A DNA stretch of 64,000 bases from JAKACA01 sp963735115 (GTDB lineage Bacteria > Actinomycetota > Acidimicrobiia > Acidimicrobiales > Bog-793): assembly GCA_963735115.1 (NCBI GenBank), contig CAVTJR010000001.1, positions 248,001 to 312,000 of the forward strand. Reading direction: 5' to 3'. The notes under the pieces were generated by a model. The model had not been told where the DNA came from, did no database searches, and saw nothing but the letters and a program-made list of their open reading frames with translations. Positions within the stretch are counted from its first letter, which is position 1. Every line of letters begins with the position of its first letter. Positions 52,711-61,103 of the stretch are shown in pieces. Made by a program: the position numbers and the translations under genes.

Positions 52711-52782
52711 CTCGGGGGAGAGGACTCGAACCCCTAATAACAGGGCCAGAACCTGTCGTGTTGCCGATTACACCACCCCCGA
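52711..52782 (-). tRNA. tRNA-Gln (anticodon CTG)
   Basis: The minus strand forms a full cloverleaf. The acceptor is TCGGGGG/CCCCCGA. The anticodon stem ACAGG/CCTGT surrounds loop TTCTGGC with anticodon CTG. The T-arm contains GGTTCGAGTCC and the D-arm GGTGTAATCGGCAACAC. The discriminator is G and CCA is not encoded. Confidence 0.93.
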
Positions 52783-52850
52783 ATGGGCGTGCCGAATGCT
52801 AACAGTTGTCCGGGTGCTGACTGACCCAACGACCGTCGCATCACAGGCGG

Positions 52851-53471
52851 TCAACCGCCGATCCAGCCGGTGTTCTCGTACCCGACGAGGTGACCGAGGG
52901 CGACGGCGACGCTCTGGCCCCAGATCGTGCCGACGTCGCTCCAGAAGCTCCCTTTGGGGGCGGGGACGGTAGCCACCTGGGCGTGCAGGTTCTCGGCGGA
53001 GGCGACGCCCTCCAGCCACTTCGTCTGCAACGGGTCGGCCACGAGGATCACGCTCGTGCCGGCCGAGGACCCAAGCAGCCGGGAGACTTGGCTCAGCTGG
53101 GCGGGGATGGGCGAGACGGGCACGGCGGTGACGTGGCGGACGCCGTGGGCGCGTAGGCAGGCGGCCGCCGCCGACGCTTCAGCGGGCGCCCCCGCCGACG
53201 AGCTCGAGCCCGTCGTGAAGACCTTGCGCGCACGCCCCGCTTGGTAGAGCGAGACGGCCTCTTCGCAGCGCAGCTTGAGATCGGGCGCCAGCGGACCGGT
53301 CCCAGTTGGGCTTCCGATCACGACGATGGCATCCGCCGGTTTGACCTGTGCGAGGCCCAGCGTGGAGCGGGACGCGACCACCACCTGCACGGAGGTGACG
53401 ACGAGGAGGACGAAGGCCAGCAGTACGACGAGATACACGAGCCGCCGAAACCACCGGAACAGCGTGAACAC
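52851..53471 (-). CDS. YdcF/ElyC-like (DUF218) membrane-anchored protein
   Basis: This 206-residue protein has an N-terminal transmembrane helix (LVYLVVLLAFVLLVVTSVQV) and an extracytoplasmic DUF218 domain: ADAIVVIGSPTGTGPLAPDL, LYQAGRARKVFTTGSSSSAG, CLRAHGVRHVTAVPVS and SVILVADPLQTKW. YdcF/SanA/ElyC proteins are linked to envelope biogenesis, with unsettled chemistry. It lies between tRNA-Gln and gltX. Confidence 0.82.
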   Translation of the reverse strand: MFTLFRWFRRLVYLVVLLAFVLLVVTSVQVVVASRSTLGLAQVKPADAIVVIGSPTGTGPLAPDLKLRCEEAVSLYQAGRARKVFTTGSSSSAGAPAEASAAAACLRAHGVRHVTAVPVSPIPAQLSQVSRLLGSSAGTSVILVADPLQTKWLEGVASAENLHAQVATVPAPKGSFWSDVGTIWGQSVAVALGHLVGYENTGWIGG

Positions 53472-53534
53472 CGACCTTGAGCCCCCTCTGTGCTCGCAGC
53501 GACTGCGACGACGGCCTGTTTGCCCGACCCTGCT

Positions 53535-55022
53535 CTACGGCTGTCTGCCCACACTAGGGCGCAGGCGGTCGAGGGCGAGGCTCAGGCGGTTCAGCGTCTC
53601 GTCGCGGCCGAGCACCTCGAGCGACTCGAAGAGGGGCAGGCCGACCGAGCGCCCCAGGGTCGCCACGCGCACGGGCGCCTGCGCCTTGCCGAGCTTGCGC
53701 CCGTGCGCCTCTCCCACCTTCGTCAGGACCTCCTTCAGGGCGGCCGCCCGCCACTCCTCCCCACGCAGGCTCCCGAAGCCGCCCCGCACCTCGATCAGGA
53801 TCGAGCTGGCGGCCTCGTCGCACGCCACGGCCTTCAGCCACGGAGTCTCGTCGATGGAGAACTCGGGAGCGAAGATGAACGCTACGTACGCCGGCACCTC
53901 GCTCAGCACCCCGACGCGCTCGCGCACGAGCGGCGCCAGCACCGTCCAAACCGCCGTGTCGTACAGCGCCGTGCCGAGGGGGTCCTCCGTCTCGTCCGCC
54001 CACGTACGGCAGCGGTCGGTGAATTCGTCGTCGCTCAGCCGGCGGATGTAGACGCCGTTGAAATGGAGGAGTTTCTGGATGTCGAAGAACGCCGGCGAGT
54101 GGTTGACGTCCTCGAGCCGGAACGCCTCGACCAGCTCCTCGCGGGTGAAGAACTCGCGACCGTCGTCAAAGCTCCACCCCAGCAACGCCAGGTAGTTGCC
54201 GAGCGCTTCGGGCAGGTATCCCTCCGCTCGGAAGTCCTCGATGGCGACACGGTCACGCCGTTTGGAGATCTTCTGGCGGCGCTCGTTGACGAGCACGGGA
54301 AGGTGGGCGAACACGGGAAGCGGAAGCACCGATCCGACGCCGCTCGCGGCCGCCCGGGCGTTCAGCGCCTCCCAGATGAGCACGGCCTTCGGCGTCGTCG
54401 GAAGGTGCTCCTCGGCTCGGATGACATGGCTGATGGCCATGTCGCGGTCATCGGTCACGACCGCCAGCACGAAGAGGGCGTCACCGTTGGACTTCGCCAC
54501 GACGAAGTCCTCGATCGTCTCGTTGGCGAACTCGACATCGCCGCGGATGATGTCGTGCACGACGGTCACCCCGTCATCGGGCACGGCAAAGCGCAGCGCC
54601 TTGCCCGGGCCGCGCTCGAGGCCGCGGTGGCGGCAGTAGCCGTCGTAACCCGGTGTCGGGTGGCCCTTCGTGCGTGCCTCCACCTGCTGGCGGGTGCAGT
54701 CGCAGGCATAGACGTAGCCGCCCTCCCACAGCTGGTCGAGGGTCACCGCATACAAGGCACCGCGCTCCGACTGGCGGTACGGCCCTTCGTCCCAGTCGAT
54801 GGCGAGCCACCTGAGCGCCCCGAGGATGCCCTCGTACTGCTCCTCCTGGTGACGCTCCCGATCGGTGTCCTCGATGCGGAGCACGAAGGTGCCCTCGTTG
54901 CGACGGGCGACGCACCAGTTGTACAGCGCCGTCCTCGCCCCACCCACGTGGAAGTAGCCGGTCGGCGACGGGGCGATACGGACCCGGACGGGCCGGGACC
55001 TCACCGCCTCCTCGGAGCTCAC
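53535..55022 (-). CDS. gltX: Glutamyl-tRNA synthetase
   Basis: This 495-residue class I synthetase has the HIGH-equivalent in IAPSPTGYFHVGGARTALYN and the KMSKS-equivalent KISKRRD, plus a Cys-containing zinc-like segment (YACDCTRQQVEARTKG, GYCRHRG). It charges tRNA-Glu and, in organisms lacking glutaminyl-tRNA synthetase, also tRNA-Gln. The GTG at 55022 overlaps the stop of the small ferredoxin gene (GTGA), so translation is coupled; an upstream frame extension to 55184 is rejected. Confidence 0.96.
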   Translation of the reverse strand: MSSEEAVRSRPVRVRIAPSPTGYFHVGGARTALYNWCVARRNEGTFVLRIEDTDRERHQEEQYEGILGALRWLAIDWDEGPYRQSERGALYAVTLDQLWEGGYVYACDCTRQQVEARTKGHPTPGYDGYCRHRGLERGPGKALRFAVPDDGVTVVHDIIRGDVEFANETIEDFVVAKSNGDALFVLAVVTDDRDMAISHVIRAEEHLPTTPKAVLIWEALNARAAASGVGSVLPLPVFAHLPVLVNERRQKISKRRDRVAIEDFRAEGYLPEALGNYLALLGWSFDDGREFFTREELVEAFRLEDVNHSPAFFDIQKLLHFNGVYIRRLSDDEFTDRCRTWADETEDPLGTALYDTAVWTVLAPLVRERVGVLSEVPAYVAFIFAPEFSIDETPWLKAVACDEAASSILIEVRGGFGSLRGEEWRAAALKEVLTKVGEAHGRKLGKAQAPVRVATLGRSVGLPLFESLEVLGRDETLNRLSLALDRLRPSVGRQP

Positions 55023-55210
55023 CCCTCGACCGAGATCGCTTGCTTCGGGCACGACCTCACGCATTCCATCACCTTGCCTCGCAGCTCCTCGGGCGGGTGC
55101 TCGTTCAGCACGTAGAGGAAGTCGTCGTCGCGCACCTCGAAGACCTCCGGGAGGATCCCCATGCAGATGGCGTTGGATTCGCACAGGTCATAGTCGACGA
55201 TGACTCGCAT
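55019..55210 (-). CDS. [3Fe-4S]-type ferredoxin (P450-associated class)
   Basis: This 63-residue ferredoxin has C10-x5-C16 (CESNAIC) and C54-P (CVRSCPKQAI). The missing second cysteine of the usual C-x2-C-x2-C pattern is typical of the [3Fe-4S] ferredoxins that serve actinobacterial cytochromes P450. No P450 lies in the window. It is placed 92 bp downstream of the thiolase gene on the same strand and overlaps gltX, so it may belong to the lipid-degradation operon and drive expression of gltX with it (inference). Confidence 0.85.
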   Translation of the reverse strand: MRVIVDYDLCESNAICMGILPEVFEVRDDDFLYVLNEHPPEELRGKVMECVRSCPKQAISVEG

Positions 55211-55302
55211 ACGAGGTCCTCCAGATCGGTGTCGGCGTCAAAGCCATGGTAGGCGGGCGTCCGTCCGCACCGCCGCGGGCATCCGACGTTGACGCGCGCC
55301 TG

Positions 55303-56481
55303 CTATGGCTCGGTGTCGCGCAGGATCCACATGGAGAAGAACTGCGACCCGCCCCCATAGGCGTGCCCGAGGGCGCAACGGGCACCGTCGACCTGGTGCT
55401 CGCCGGCGGCCCTGCGCACCTGCAGGGCCGCCTCCCCGAAGCGCAACATGCCGGAGGCTCCGATCGGGTTCGACGAGAGCACGCCACCTGACATGTTCCA
55501 GGGGATGCGGCCGCCCAGCTTGGTGTCGCCCGACTCCGTCAACTTCCAGCCCTCTCCGGTCGGCGAGAAACCCAACGACTCCAGCCACATCGGCTCGAAC
55601 CAGGAGAACGGTACATAGACCTCGGCGCAGTCGATCTCGTCGATGGGGTCGCTGATGCCCGCCTGTCGGTAGACGTCTGCCACGCAGTCCCGCGAGGCGC
55701 GTGGGTCGACCTGGTCGCGGCCCGAGAACATCGTCGGCTCGCTTCGCATGGCGGCGCCGTGGATCCAGGCAGGCGAGCGGCCCTGGGCTGCCGAGGAGGC
55801 GGCCACCGAGCGCGCCGTCGGGGCGTCCGCCAGCACCATGGCACAGGCGCCGTCCGACGACGGGCACGTCTCGAGGTACCGGATCGGATCCCACAGCATG
55901 GGCGACTGCTCGACCATCTCGAGGCTGATGTCCTCCATGTGCAGGTGGGCGTACGGGTTGAGGAGCGCCTGCTGGCGGTCCTTCACGGCCACGAGCATGC
56001 CGATGTGCGATGGCGCCCCGGAGCGGCGCATGTAGGCCCGGATGAGCGGGGCGAAGTAGCCGCCGGCCCCGGCCAGCAGCGGGGGTGAGAAAGGCTGCGG
56101 GGAGGAGAGGGCCCACATGGCGTCGGCGTCGGATTGCTTCTCGAAGGCGACCGTCAGCACACGTGAGTGGACGCCGCCGCGCACGAGGTTGGCGGCGACA
56201 AGCGCCGTCGACCCGCCGACGGATCCGGCGGTGTGCACGCGGATCATGGGCTTGCCGACGCCGCCGAGTGCGGGCGCCAGGTAGAGCTCGGGCATCATGA
56301 CGCCTTCGAAGAAGTCGGGCGCCTTGCCGAGCACGACGGCGTCGATGTCCGCCCACTCCATGCCGGCGTCCTCGAGGGCGCGCTCGGCCGCTTCCCGCAC
56401 GAGGCCGGCGATCGAGACGTCGTCCCGCCTGGCCGCGTGCCGGGTCTGGCCGACGCCGACGACCGCACAGGCGTTCGCCAT
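55303..56481 (-). CDS. SCP-x/Ltp-type thiolase (lipid-transfer protein family)
   Basis: This 392-residue thiolase-superfamily protein is of the SCP-x/Ltp group: VVGVGQTRHAARRDDVSIAG at the start, RVHTAGSVGGSTALVAANLV at the position of the nucleophile loop, and GGVLSSNPIGASGMLRFGEA then CALGHAYGGGSQ at the end. The usual nucleophilic cysteine position appears to be glycine or serine (AGSVGG), as in several Ltp retro-aldolase homologues, so it may act as an aldolase with a DUF35 partner rather than a true thiolase. The ATG overlaps the stop of the upstream thiolase gene (TGATG). Confidence 0.85.
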   Translation of the reverse strand: MANACAVVGVGQTRHAARRDDVSIAGLVREAAERALEDAGMEWADIDAVVLGKAPDFFEGVMMPELYLAPALGGVGKPMIRVHTAGSVGGSTALVAANLVRGGVHSRVLTVAFEKQSDADAMWALSSPQPFSPPLLAGAGGYFAPLIRAYMRRSGAPSHIGMLVAVKDRQQALLNPYAHLHMEDISLEMVEQSPMLWDPIRYLETCPSSDGACAMVLADAPTARSVAASSAAQGRSPAWIHGAAMRSEPTMFSGRDQVDPRASRDCVADVYRQAGISDPIDEIDCAEVYVPFSWFEPMWLESLGFSPTGEGWKLTESGDTKLGGRIPWNMSGGVLSSNPIGASGMLRFGEAALQVRRAAGEHQVDGARCALGHAYGGGSQFFSMWILRDTEP

Positions 56482-57566
56482 CACTCCCCCTCCATCACGC
56501 AGACGAGGTTCTGTTGCAGGCACGGCCCGGAGGTGGCGTGCGCCAGCGCCCGGTTGGCTTCGCCCGACCAGAGCCGCCTCGCCGTCTCGCCGATGCGGAC
56601 GAGCCCGGCGACCATGAGGGCGTTGGCGGCGAGTGCACCGCCGGACAGGTTGACGGGCACCTCCTCGCCCAGCCCGAGGGCGCCTCGCAGGATGAGCTCC
56701 TGGTGGCTGAAGGGAGCGTGCACCTCGGCGAGGTCGACATCGGCTCTCGGAGCGTCGCCCGGCCCCGGCCCGAACGCACCGGCGTGCCGGGCGGCAGCCA
56801 CCGTCGAGGGTGAGGAGGAGAGGTCACGGGCGCCGAGCGAGTGGGTTTCGATGCGATGGTCGATGCCACGTATCCAGGCGGGCCGCGACGCTAGGCGCCG
56901 AGCGGTGTCGGCGGCGGCGAGGATGACGGCGGCAGAGCCGTCGGTGACGGGCGGGCAGTCGTGACGCCGCAGCGGGGCGACGAGGTAGGGCTCCTCGAGC
57001 AATACGTCCGCCGGCGCAGAGCCCCGTAGCTGAGCGGAGCCGTTCGAGGCGGCCGAGGTGCGGCTGCGGGCCGCCACGGCCGCCATGTCCGCCTCCGTGT
57101 AGAGCCCGGCGTCGAGCCCGGCGCGGGCCTGCAGTGCCGCCACCGAGAGCGCGTCCGGCCAGAGGGGTGCCATCACGTAGGGGTCGAGCTGCAGGCTGAG
57201 CAGCTCAGCCAGCGATGCGCTCGGCGAGGACTTGCCGAAGCAGTACACGAGCGCCGTGTCGATGTCGCCGAGCTGGAGGCGGACCCACGCCTCATACAGG
57301 GCCCAAGCTCCATCCATCTCGACGTGGCTCTCCTCGATCGGCGGCCACGCACCGACGGCGTCGAGCGCACCGACGAAGCTGAACGGCACCCCCATGAGGT
57401 AGTCCGTGGAGCCCGAGACCGTGAAGCCGATGTCGCTGATGGTGAGCCCGGTGGCCTCGAGCACCTCGTTGACGACCGGCATCACGAGCTCCACCTCGTT
57501 GGCGTCCTCCGACCGACGCACCATCGGCGTCTGCGCAAAGGCGACGACCGCGACGTCGCGACTCAT
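56481..57566 (-). CDS. SCP-x/Ltp-type thiolase, second member
   Basis: This 361-residue thiolase-fold protein related to the next gene begins DVAVVAFAQTPMVRRSEDAN and contains DIGFTVSGSTDYLMGVPFSF and GGALAANALMVAGLVRIGET. The nucleophile segment (ESHVEMDGAWALYEAWV) has no cysteine, as in its neighbour. Paired Ltp-type proteins can form heteromeric complexes with DUF35 proteins in steroid side-chain removal. A 24-bp operator-like palindrome lies 80 bp upstream (57646-57669). Confidence 0.82.
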   Translation of the reverse strand: MSRDVAVVAFAQTPMVRRSEDANEVELVMPVVNEVLEATGLTISDIGFTVSGSTDYLMGVPFSFVGALDAVGAWPPIEESHVEMDGAWALYEAWVRLQLGDIDTALVYCFGKSSPSASLAELLSLQLDPYVMAPLWPDALSVAALQARAGLDAGLYTEADMAAVAARSRTSAASNGSAQLRGSAPADVLLEEPYLVAPLRRHDCPPVTDGSAAVILAAADTARRLASRPAWIRGIDHRIETHSLGARDLSSSPSTVAAARHAGAFGPGPGDAPRADVDLAEVHAPFSHQELILRGALGLGEEVPVNLSGGALAANALMVAGLVRIGETARRLWSGEANRALAHATSGPCLQQNLVCVMEGE

Positions 57567-57645
57567 CTGGATTTGGCCGCCTCTAGCTCGCTCACGTCCG
57601 GTCTCCTCCCTCGGCGGCCCCGCCCCGCCTTCGCCACCCGCGGAG

Positions 57646-57669
57646 AAACTAGAACATGTTCTTGTTTTC
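57646..57669. promoter_or_regulatory. KstR-like operator 1, upstream of the thiolase operon
   Basis: The sequence contains the perfect 12-bp palindrome AGAACATGTTCT (57651-57662), with outer AAAC/GTTT arms. It matches the KstR-type consensus TNNAACNNGTTNNA except for the final base and is 20/24 identical to operator 2. It lies in the intergenic region ahead of the thiolase pair. Confidence 0.7.
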
Positions 57670-57685
57670 TGCCACCGAGGACGGC

Positions 57686-58705
57686 TCAGCCAGCGGCCTC
57701 GACGACCGTGGGCTCCTGCGGGGCGTCGATGTCGCCACCGTCCGACGTCACGAGCGCCTCGAAGGTGACCGCGTCCGCCGAGGGCGTCGTGTTACGGGCA
57801 AAGGAGACCTTGTACTTGAAGGTCCCCGAGGTGCAGGCGATGGTTCCCAAGCTCCCGTTGATTGGGTCGCTGCCGCCGTTCCAGTCGTAACCGAAGCCAC
57901 ACTCGGAGGCGTTGGCAACGGTGATCGTCAACACGACGGTGCCGCCCCGGCGGGGAAGCTTGGAGGGCGTCGCCGTGAACCGGGAGACCGAGGGTGCCTT
58001 GCCCGTGACGTTGACGGTCGTCTCGACGGTGGGGCCGCCACCCCCGAGACCGGCGGCGGCCAAGGCGAAGTCGTAGGTGACGGTCGAGCCCCCTGGCGCC
58101 GCCGGCAGCGTCACGGCCTTTGCCACCTTGCCGTGGGCGCACGGCAGCGACACGGGCAGGCCGGCCACCCGCGGGCTCGACGTGATGACGCACTGCAGCG
58201 CCCGCTGAACCTTGCCGGTCAGCGTGATCCTGCCGCCGGCGGACGTGAGCGTCCCGGCACTGGCGCTGAACGAGATGATGGACGCCGGCCTCGGCAGGAC
58301 GTGCACGAAGAGGCCCTCCTCCTCGTAGGCGCCGTGGGTTCCCTCGGCCGTCAGCTGGAAGGAGATCGAGTGCACGCCCGAGCCGTGGTTTGCCGGCACG
58401 CTGACCGTGACGAACGGGTGGCCGTCGGCGCACGCGACGGTGACCGGCAGGCCCTTGATGGCGGAGCCGGACGTGAATTCGCACTTCGTGGCGCCTGTCG
58501 TCCGTCCTGTCAGACGGACGCGGCCGCCTGCGAACTTGAGCTGCGCCGGCGTGGCGCGAAAGTGCGACACGGTCGGCCCGCTCCGGGCCGTGCGCCCCTG
58601 GGCCACGGCCGCAGATTCCACGACCACGAGAGACGAGACGGCGATGGCTGCAACGGCCAGCGCTGCAGGCAGGCGGTGCCCCATGCCTGATCGTCTCTGC
58701 AACAC
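57686..58705 (-). CDS. Secreted protein with tandem Ig-like domains
   Basis: This 339-residue exported protein (GTG 58705 with CGGAGGGGAAC upstream) has the signal peptide LAVAAIAVSSLVVVESAAVA and three similar domains of about 95 residues. Each opens with a phrase like SHFRATPAQLKFAGGRVRLT, ISFSASAGTLTSAGGRITLT or SRFTATPSKLPRRGGTVVLT and contains a pair of cysteines that could form one disulfide. No catalytic motif is visible. It sits between the thiolase operon and the DUF35 gene but is probably unrelated to lipid degradation. Confidence 0.75.
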   Translation of the reverse strand: MLQRRSGMGHRLPAALAVAAIAVSSLVVVESAAVAQGRTARSGPTVSHFRATPAQLKFAGGRVRLTGRTTGATKCEFTSGSAIKGLPVTVACADGHPFVTVSVPANHGSGVHSISFQLTAEGTHGAYEEEGLFVHVLPRPASIISFSASAGTLTSAGGRITLTGKVQRALQCVITSSPRVAGLPVSLPCAHGKVAKAVTLPAAPGGSTVTYDFALAAAGLGGGGPTVETTVNVTGKAPSVSRFTATPSKLPRRGGTVVLTITVANASECGFGYDWNGGSDPINGSLGTIACTSGTFKYKVSFARNTTPSADAVTFEALVTSDGGDIDAPQEPTVVEAAG

Positions 58706-58795
58706 GTTCCCCTCCGACCAGCTCGCCTGTCCAGGTCAGTGATGCAACGGTACATGCCGTCGGCGAGGGTCGCCCTGGCTGCGAGCAGGGCCCCC

Positions 58796-59764
58796 TCAGA
58801 GGTGCGCCTTGAAGGAGTCATAGTCGGCGTCGGGCTCACCGCTCGGCCGGAAGTACCGGAGCGACGCCAGACTCGGCTCACGAAGCTCCGGCTCCTGCCA
58901 GACGGCCTCGACCCGCATGCCCATGCGAACCTCGGAGGCCTGGCACTCCTGCATCAGGGCCATGAAGGGAATGTCGGCACCGTCGAGGAGAATTTGGGCG
59001 CAGACATACGGCAAGTCGATCGCCTGCCCGCGAAACGGCACGTTGACCACGCAGAACGTCGTGACCACGCCACGCTGCCCGCATTCGACGAGGTCCGTTG
59101 TGGGCACGCCGTCGGTCGGGCACGCCCCTCTCGGCGGCAGATACACCTTCGAGCACGTCGGGCAGCGACGACCGAGGAACTTGGCGTCAAGCAGACCGCG
59201 CAGGAAGGCCGACTGGGCGTGCCCGGCCGTGACGTCGTACTCGAGGCGGATGGGCGTGACGATCTGGCTGACGGGTGCCTCTGCGTCGTCCAGCACGGCG
59301 GTGTTGCGAGGCACGAGCCCGCTGCCGGCCTCCGCCTCCGGCACGAAGGCGGCGATGTCGGTGATGCTGCCGCGTCGCTCGGACCGCCACACCGCCCGCA
59401 CGCGCATGCCGGTCGACATGGCGTCGATCGACCTGGCGTCGACGTAATGCAGCAGGCCCGTGTCGGCGCCGTCGAGCTTGATGAGGGCGAAGGCGAAGGG
59501 CCGGTCGAGCAGATGGTGCGGGAGCGGTTCGGCGACCCAGCACCACGTCGTCACGGTGCCGGCATCGCTCACCGCCACGGTCTCCCCCGTCGCGCGGCCC
59601 GAGCGTGGGTCGTACTCGGTCGGAGGCACGACGACGCTGCCGCCATCCGCCTTTACGCCTTCGATGCGCCCGTCGCGCAACGCCGAGAAGAAACCCCCCA
59701 GCACCGCCCCCACCGACCGATGGTACGGGTACTCGCTCACGTGGTGAGCCCGCAGCGGTTCCAT
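58796..59764 (-). CDS. Tandem DUF35 (zinc ribbon/OB-fold) acyl-CoA-associated protein
   Basis: This 322-residue protein holds two OB-fold DUF35 units. The first (about 50-150) lacks a zinc ribbon (WCWVAEPLPHHLLDRPFAFA). The second (about 175-320) has the rubredoxin-like ribbon CPTCSKVYLPPRGACP followed by the OB fold (VNVPFRGQAIDLPYVCAQIL). DUF35 partners activate Ltp-type thiolases and aldolases in steroid and lipid degradation. Fusion of two units in one chain is less common. Operator 2 lies six bases upstream of the ATG. Confidence 0.85.
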   Translation of the reverse strand: MEPLRAHHVSEYPYHRSVGAVLGGFFSALRDGRIEGVKADGGSVVVPPTEYDPRSGRATGETVAVSDAGTVTTWCWVAEPLPHHLLDRPFAFALIKLDGADTGLLHYVDARSIDAMSTGMRVRAVWRSERRGSITDIAAFVPEAEAGSGLVPRNTAVLDDAEAPVSQIVTPIRLEYDVTAGHAQSAFLRGLLDAKFLGRRCPTCSKVYLPPRGACPTDGVPTTDLVECGQRGVVTTFCVVNVPFRGQAIDLPYVCAQILLDGADIPFMALMQECQASEVRMGMRVEAVWQEPELREPSLASLRYFRPSGEPDADYDSFKAHL

Positions 59765-59769
59765 AGGGA

Positions 59770-59793
59770 AAAACTAGAACAGATTCTAGTTTT
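59770..59793. promoter_or_regulatory. KstR-like operator 2, between DUF35 and acyl-CoA dehydrogenase genes
   Basis: A 24-bp palindrome has ten-base perfect arms AAAACTAGAA and TTCTAGTTTT around CAGA. It matches the TNNAAC part of the KstR-type motif and the first operator at 20 of 24 positions. It lies six bases before the DUF35 start and 99 bases before the acyl-CoA dehydrogenase start, so it can control both divergent genes. Confidence 0.75.
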
Positions 59794-59892
59794 CTGCCGG
59801 TGGGTGCCGCGGAGGGCTGCGTGGCTCGACCACGTGCCGAATGCTCGTGCCAGGTGGCGGCACCTCGCCCGGGAGCGGGCTACCGTGCCGCC

Positions 59893-61053
59893 ATGGACCT
59901 GGCCTTGCCCGGGGAGGACGACGTCCGCCGCCGCGCCGTACGGGCATGGCTGGAAGCCCACCCGACGCCCACCGGCCGCGATCTCGCCGCGGCCGGCTAC
60001 GTCGCCCCTCACTGGCCCGCGCCATGGGGTCTCGGTGCCGACCCGATCCACCAGCTGATCATCGACGACGAGCTCCGCCGCGCGGGCGTCCGGCGGCCGG
60101 AGAACACGATCGGCATCGGGTGGGCGGGACCGACGATCATCCATGCGGGCACACAGGAGCAGAAGGATCGCTACCTGATGCCGCTGTTGGCCGGCGAGGA
60201 GATCTGGTGCCAGCTCTTCTCCGAACCGGACGCCGGCTCCGACCTCGCCAACCTCGCGACGAGGGCGGTGCGCGACGGCGAGACCTACGTGGTGAACGGC
60301 CAGAAGATCTGGACGTCGTACGCCCACACGGCCGCCTTCGGCATCCTCATCTGCCGGACCGACCCGGACGCCCCGAAACACCGGGGCATCACCTACCTCA
60401 TCTGCCCGATGGACGACCCCGGGCTGACGGTCCGCCCCATCGTCGAGATGACCGGTGCGCACAACTTCAACGAGGTCTTCCTCGACGATGTGCGCATCCC
60501 GGTCGCCAACCGTGTGGGTGACGAGAATGCCGGCTGGGCGCTGGCGAAGGTGACGCTCGGAAACGAACGCGTCTCACTCTCGGGTGAAGGGGCGCTCTGG
60601 GGCCGTGGCCCGACGGCGAACGACCTCGTCGAGCTCGTTCGCCGCTCGGGCGGCTGCAACGACCCGATCCTGCGACAGCGGCTGGCTCGGCTCTACATCC
60701 ACTCCGAGACGCTTCGCCTCATCCGCCTGCGCACCTTGGCGGCTGCCCTAGCCGGCCGCACGCCTGGCGCCGAGGCCTCGCTCCGCAAGGCGCTCGCCGA
60801 CGACCACGGGCAGGAGATCATGGCCCTCGCAAAGGACCTGTGCGGCGCCGCCGGCCTGCTGGGCGATGCGACCCCCTTCGGGGACCCGAACCCCACTTGG
60901 CCCTACGGCTACCTGTTCGCGCCCGCCCTCACGATCGGCGGCGGCACCTCGCAAGTGCAGCGAAACATCATCGCCGAGCGGGTGCTCGGTCTCCCGCACG
61001 AGCCGGACGTCGAGGCGGGCAAATCCTGGGCGGAGGCCCGATCGGGTCGCTGA
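59893..61053 (+). CDS. Acyl-CoA dehydrogenase
   Basis: This 386-residue FAD enzyme has the N-terminal helical domain with APHWPAPWGLGADP, the sheet domain motif LFSEPDAGSDLANL and QKIWTSYAHTAAFG, and the C-terminal domain ending LTIGGGTSQVQRNIIAERVL. The usual MCAD-type catalytic glutamate region is not recognisable, and this sequence resembles the branched-chain and steroid FadE group. The ATG at 59893 is preferred over an upstream frame start at 59800, which overlaps the operator region. It is divergent from the DUF35 gene and shares operator 2 with it. Confidence 0.88.
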   Translation: MDLALPGEDDVRRRAVRAWLEAHPTPTGRDLAAAGYVAPHWPAPWGLGADPIHQLIIDDELRRAGVRRPENTIGIGWAGPTIIHAGTQEQKDRYLMPLLAGEEIWCQLFSEPDAGSDLANLATRAVRDGETYVVNGQKIWTSYAHTAAFGILICRTDPDAPKHRGITYLICPMDDPGLTVRPIVEMTGAHNFNEVFLDDVRIPVANRVGDENAGWALAKVTLGNERVSLSGEGALWGRGPTANDLVELVRRSGGCNDPILRQRLARLYIHSETLRLIRLRTLAAALAGRTPGAEASLRKALADDHGQEIMALAKDLCGAAGLLGDATPFGDPNPTWPYGYLFAPALTIGGGTSQVQRNIIAERVLGLPHEPDVEAGKSWAEARSGR

Positions 61054-61103
61054 GACCGGGTGGCGGCGCTCGCCGCGCGAGACGGCCGGCGCAGCGGCGG
61101 CCC

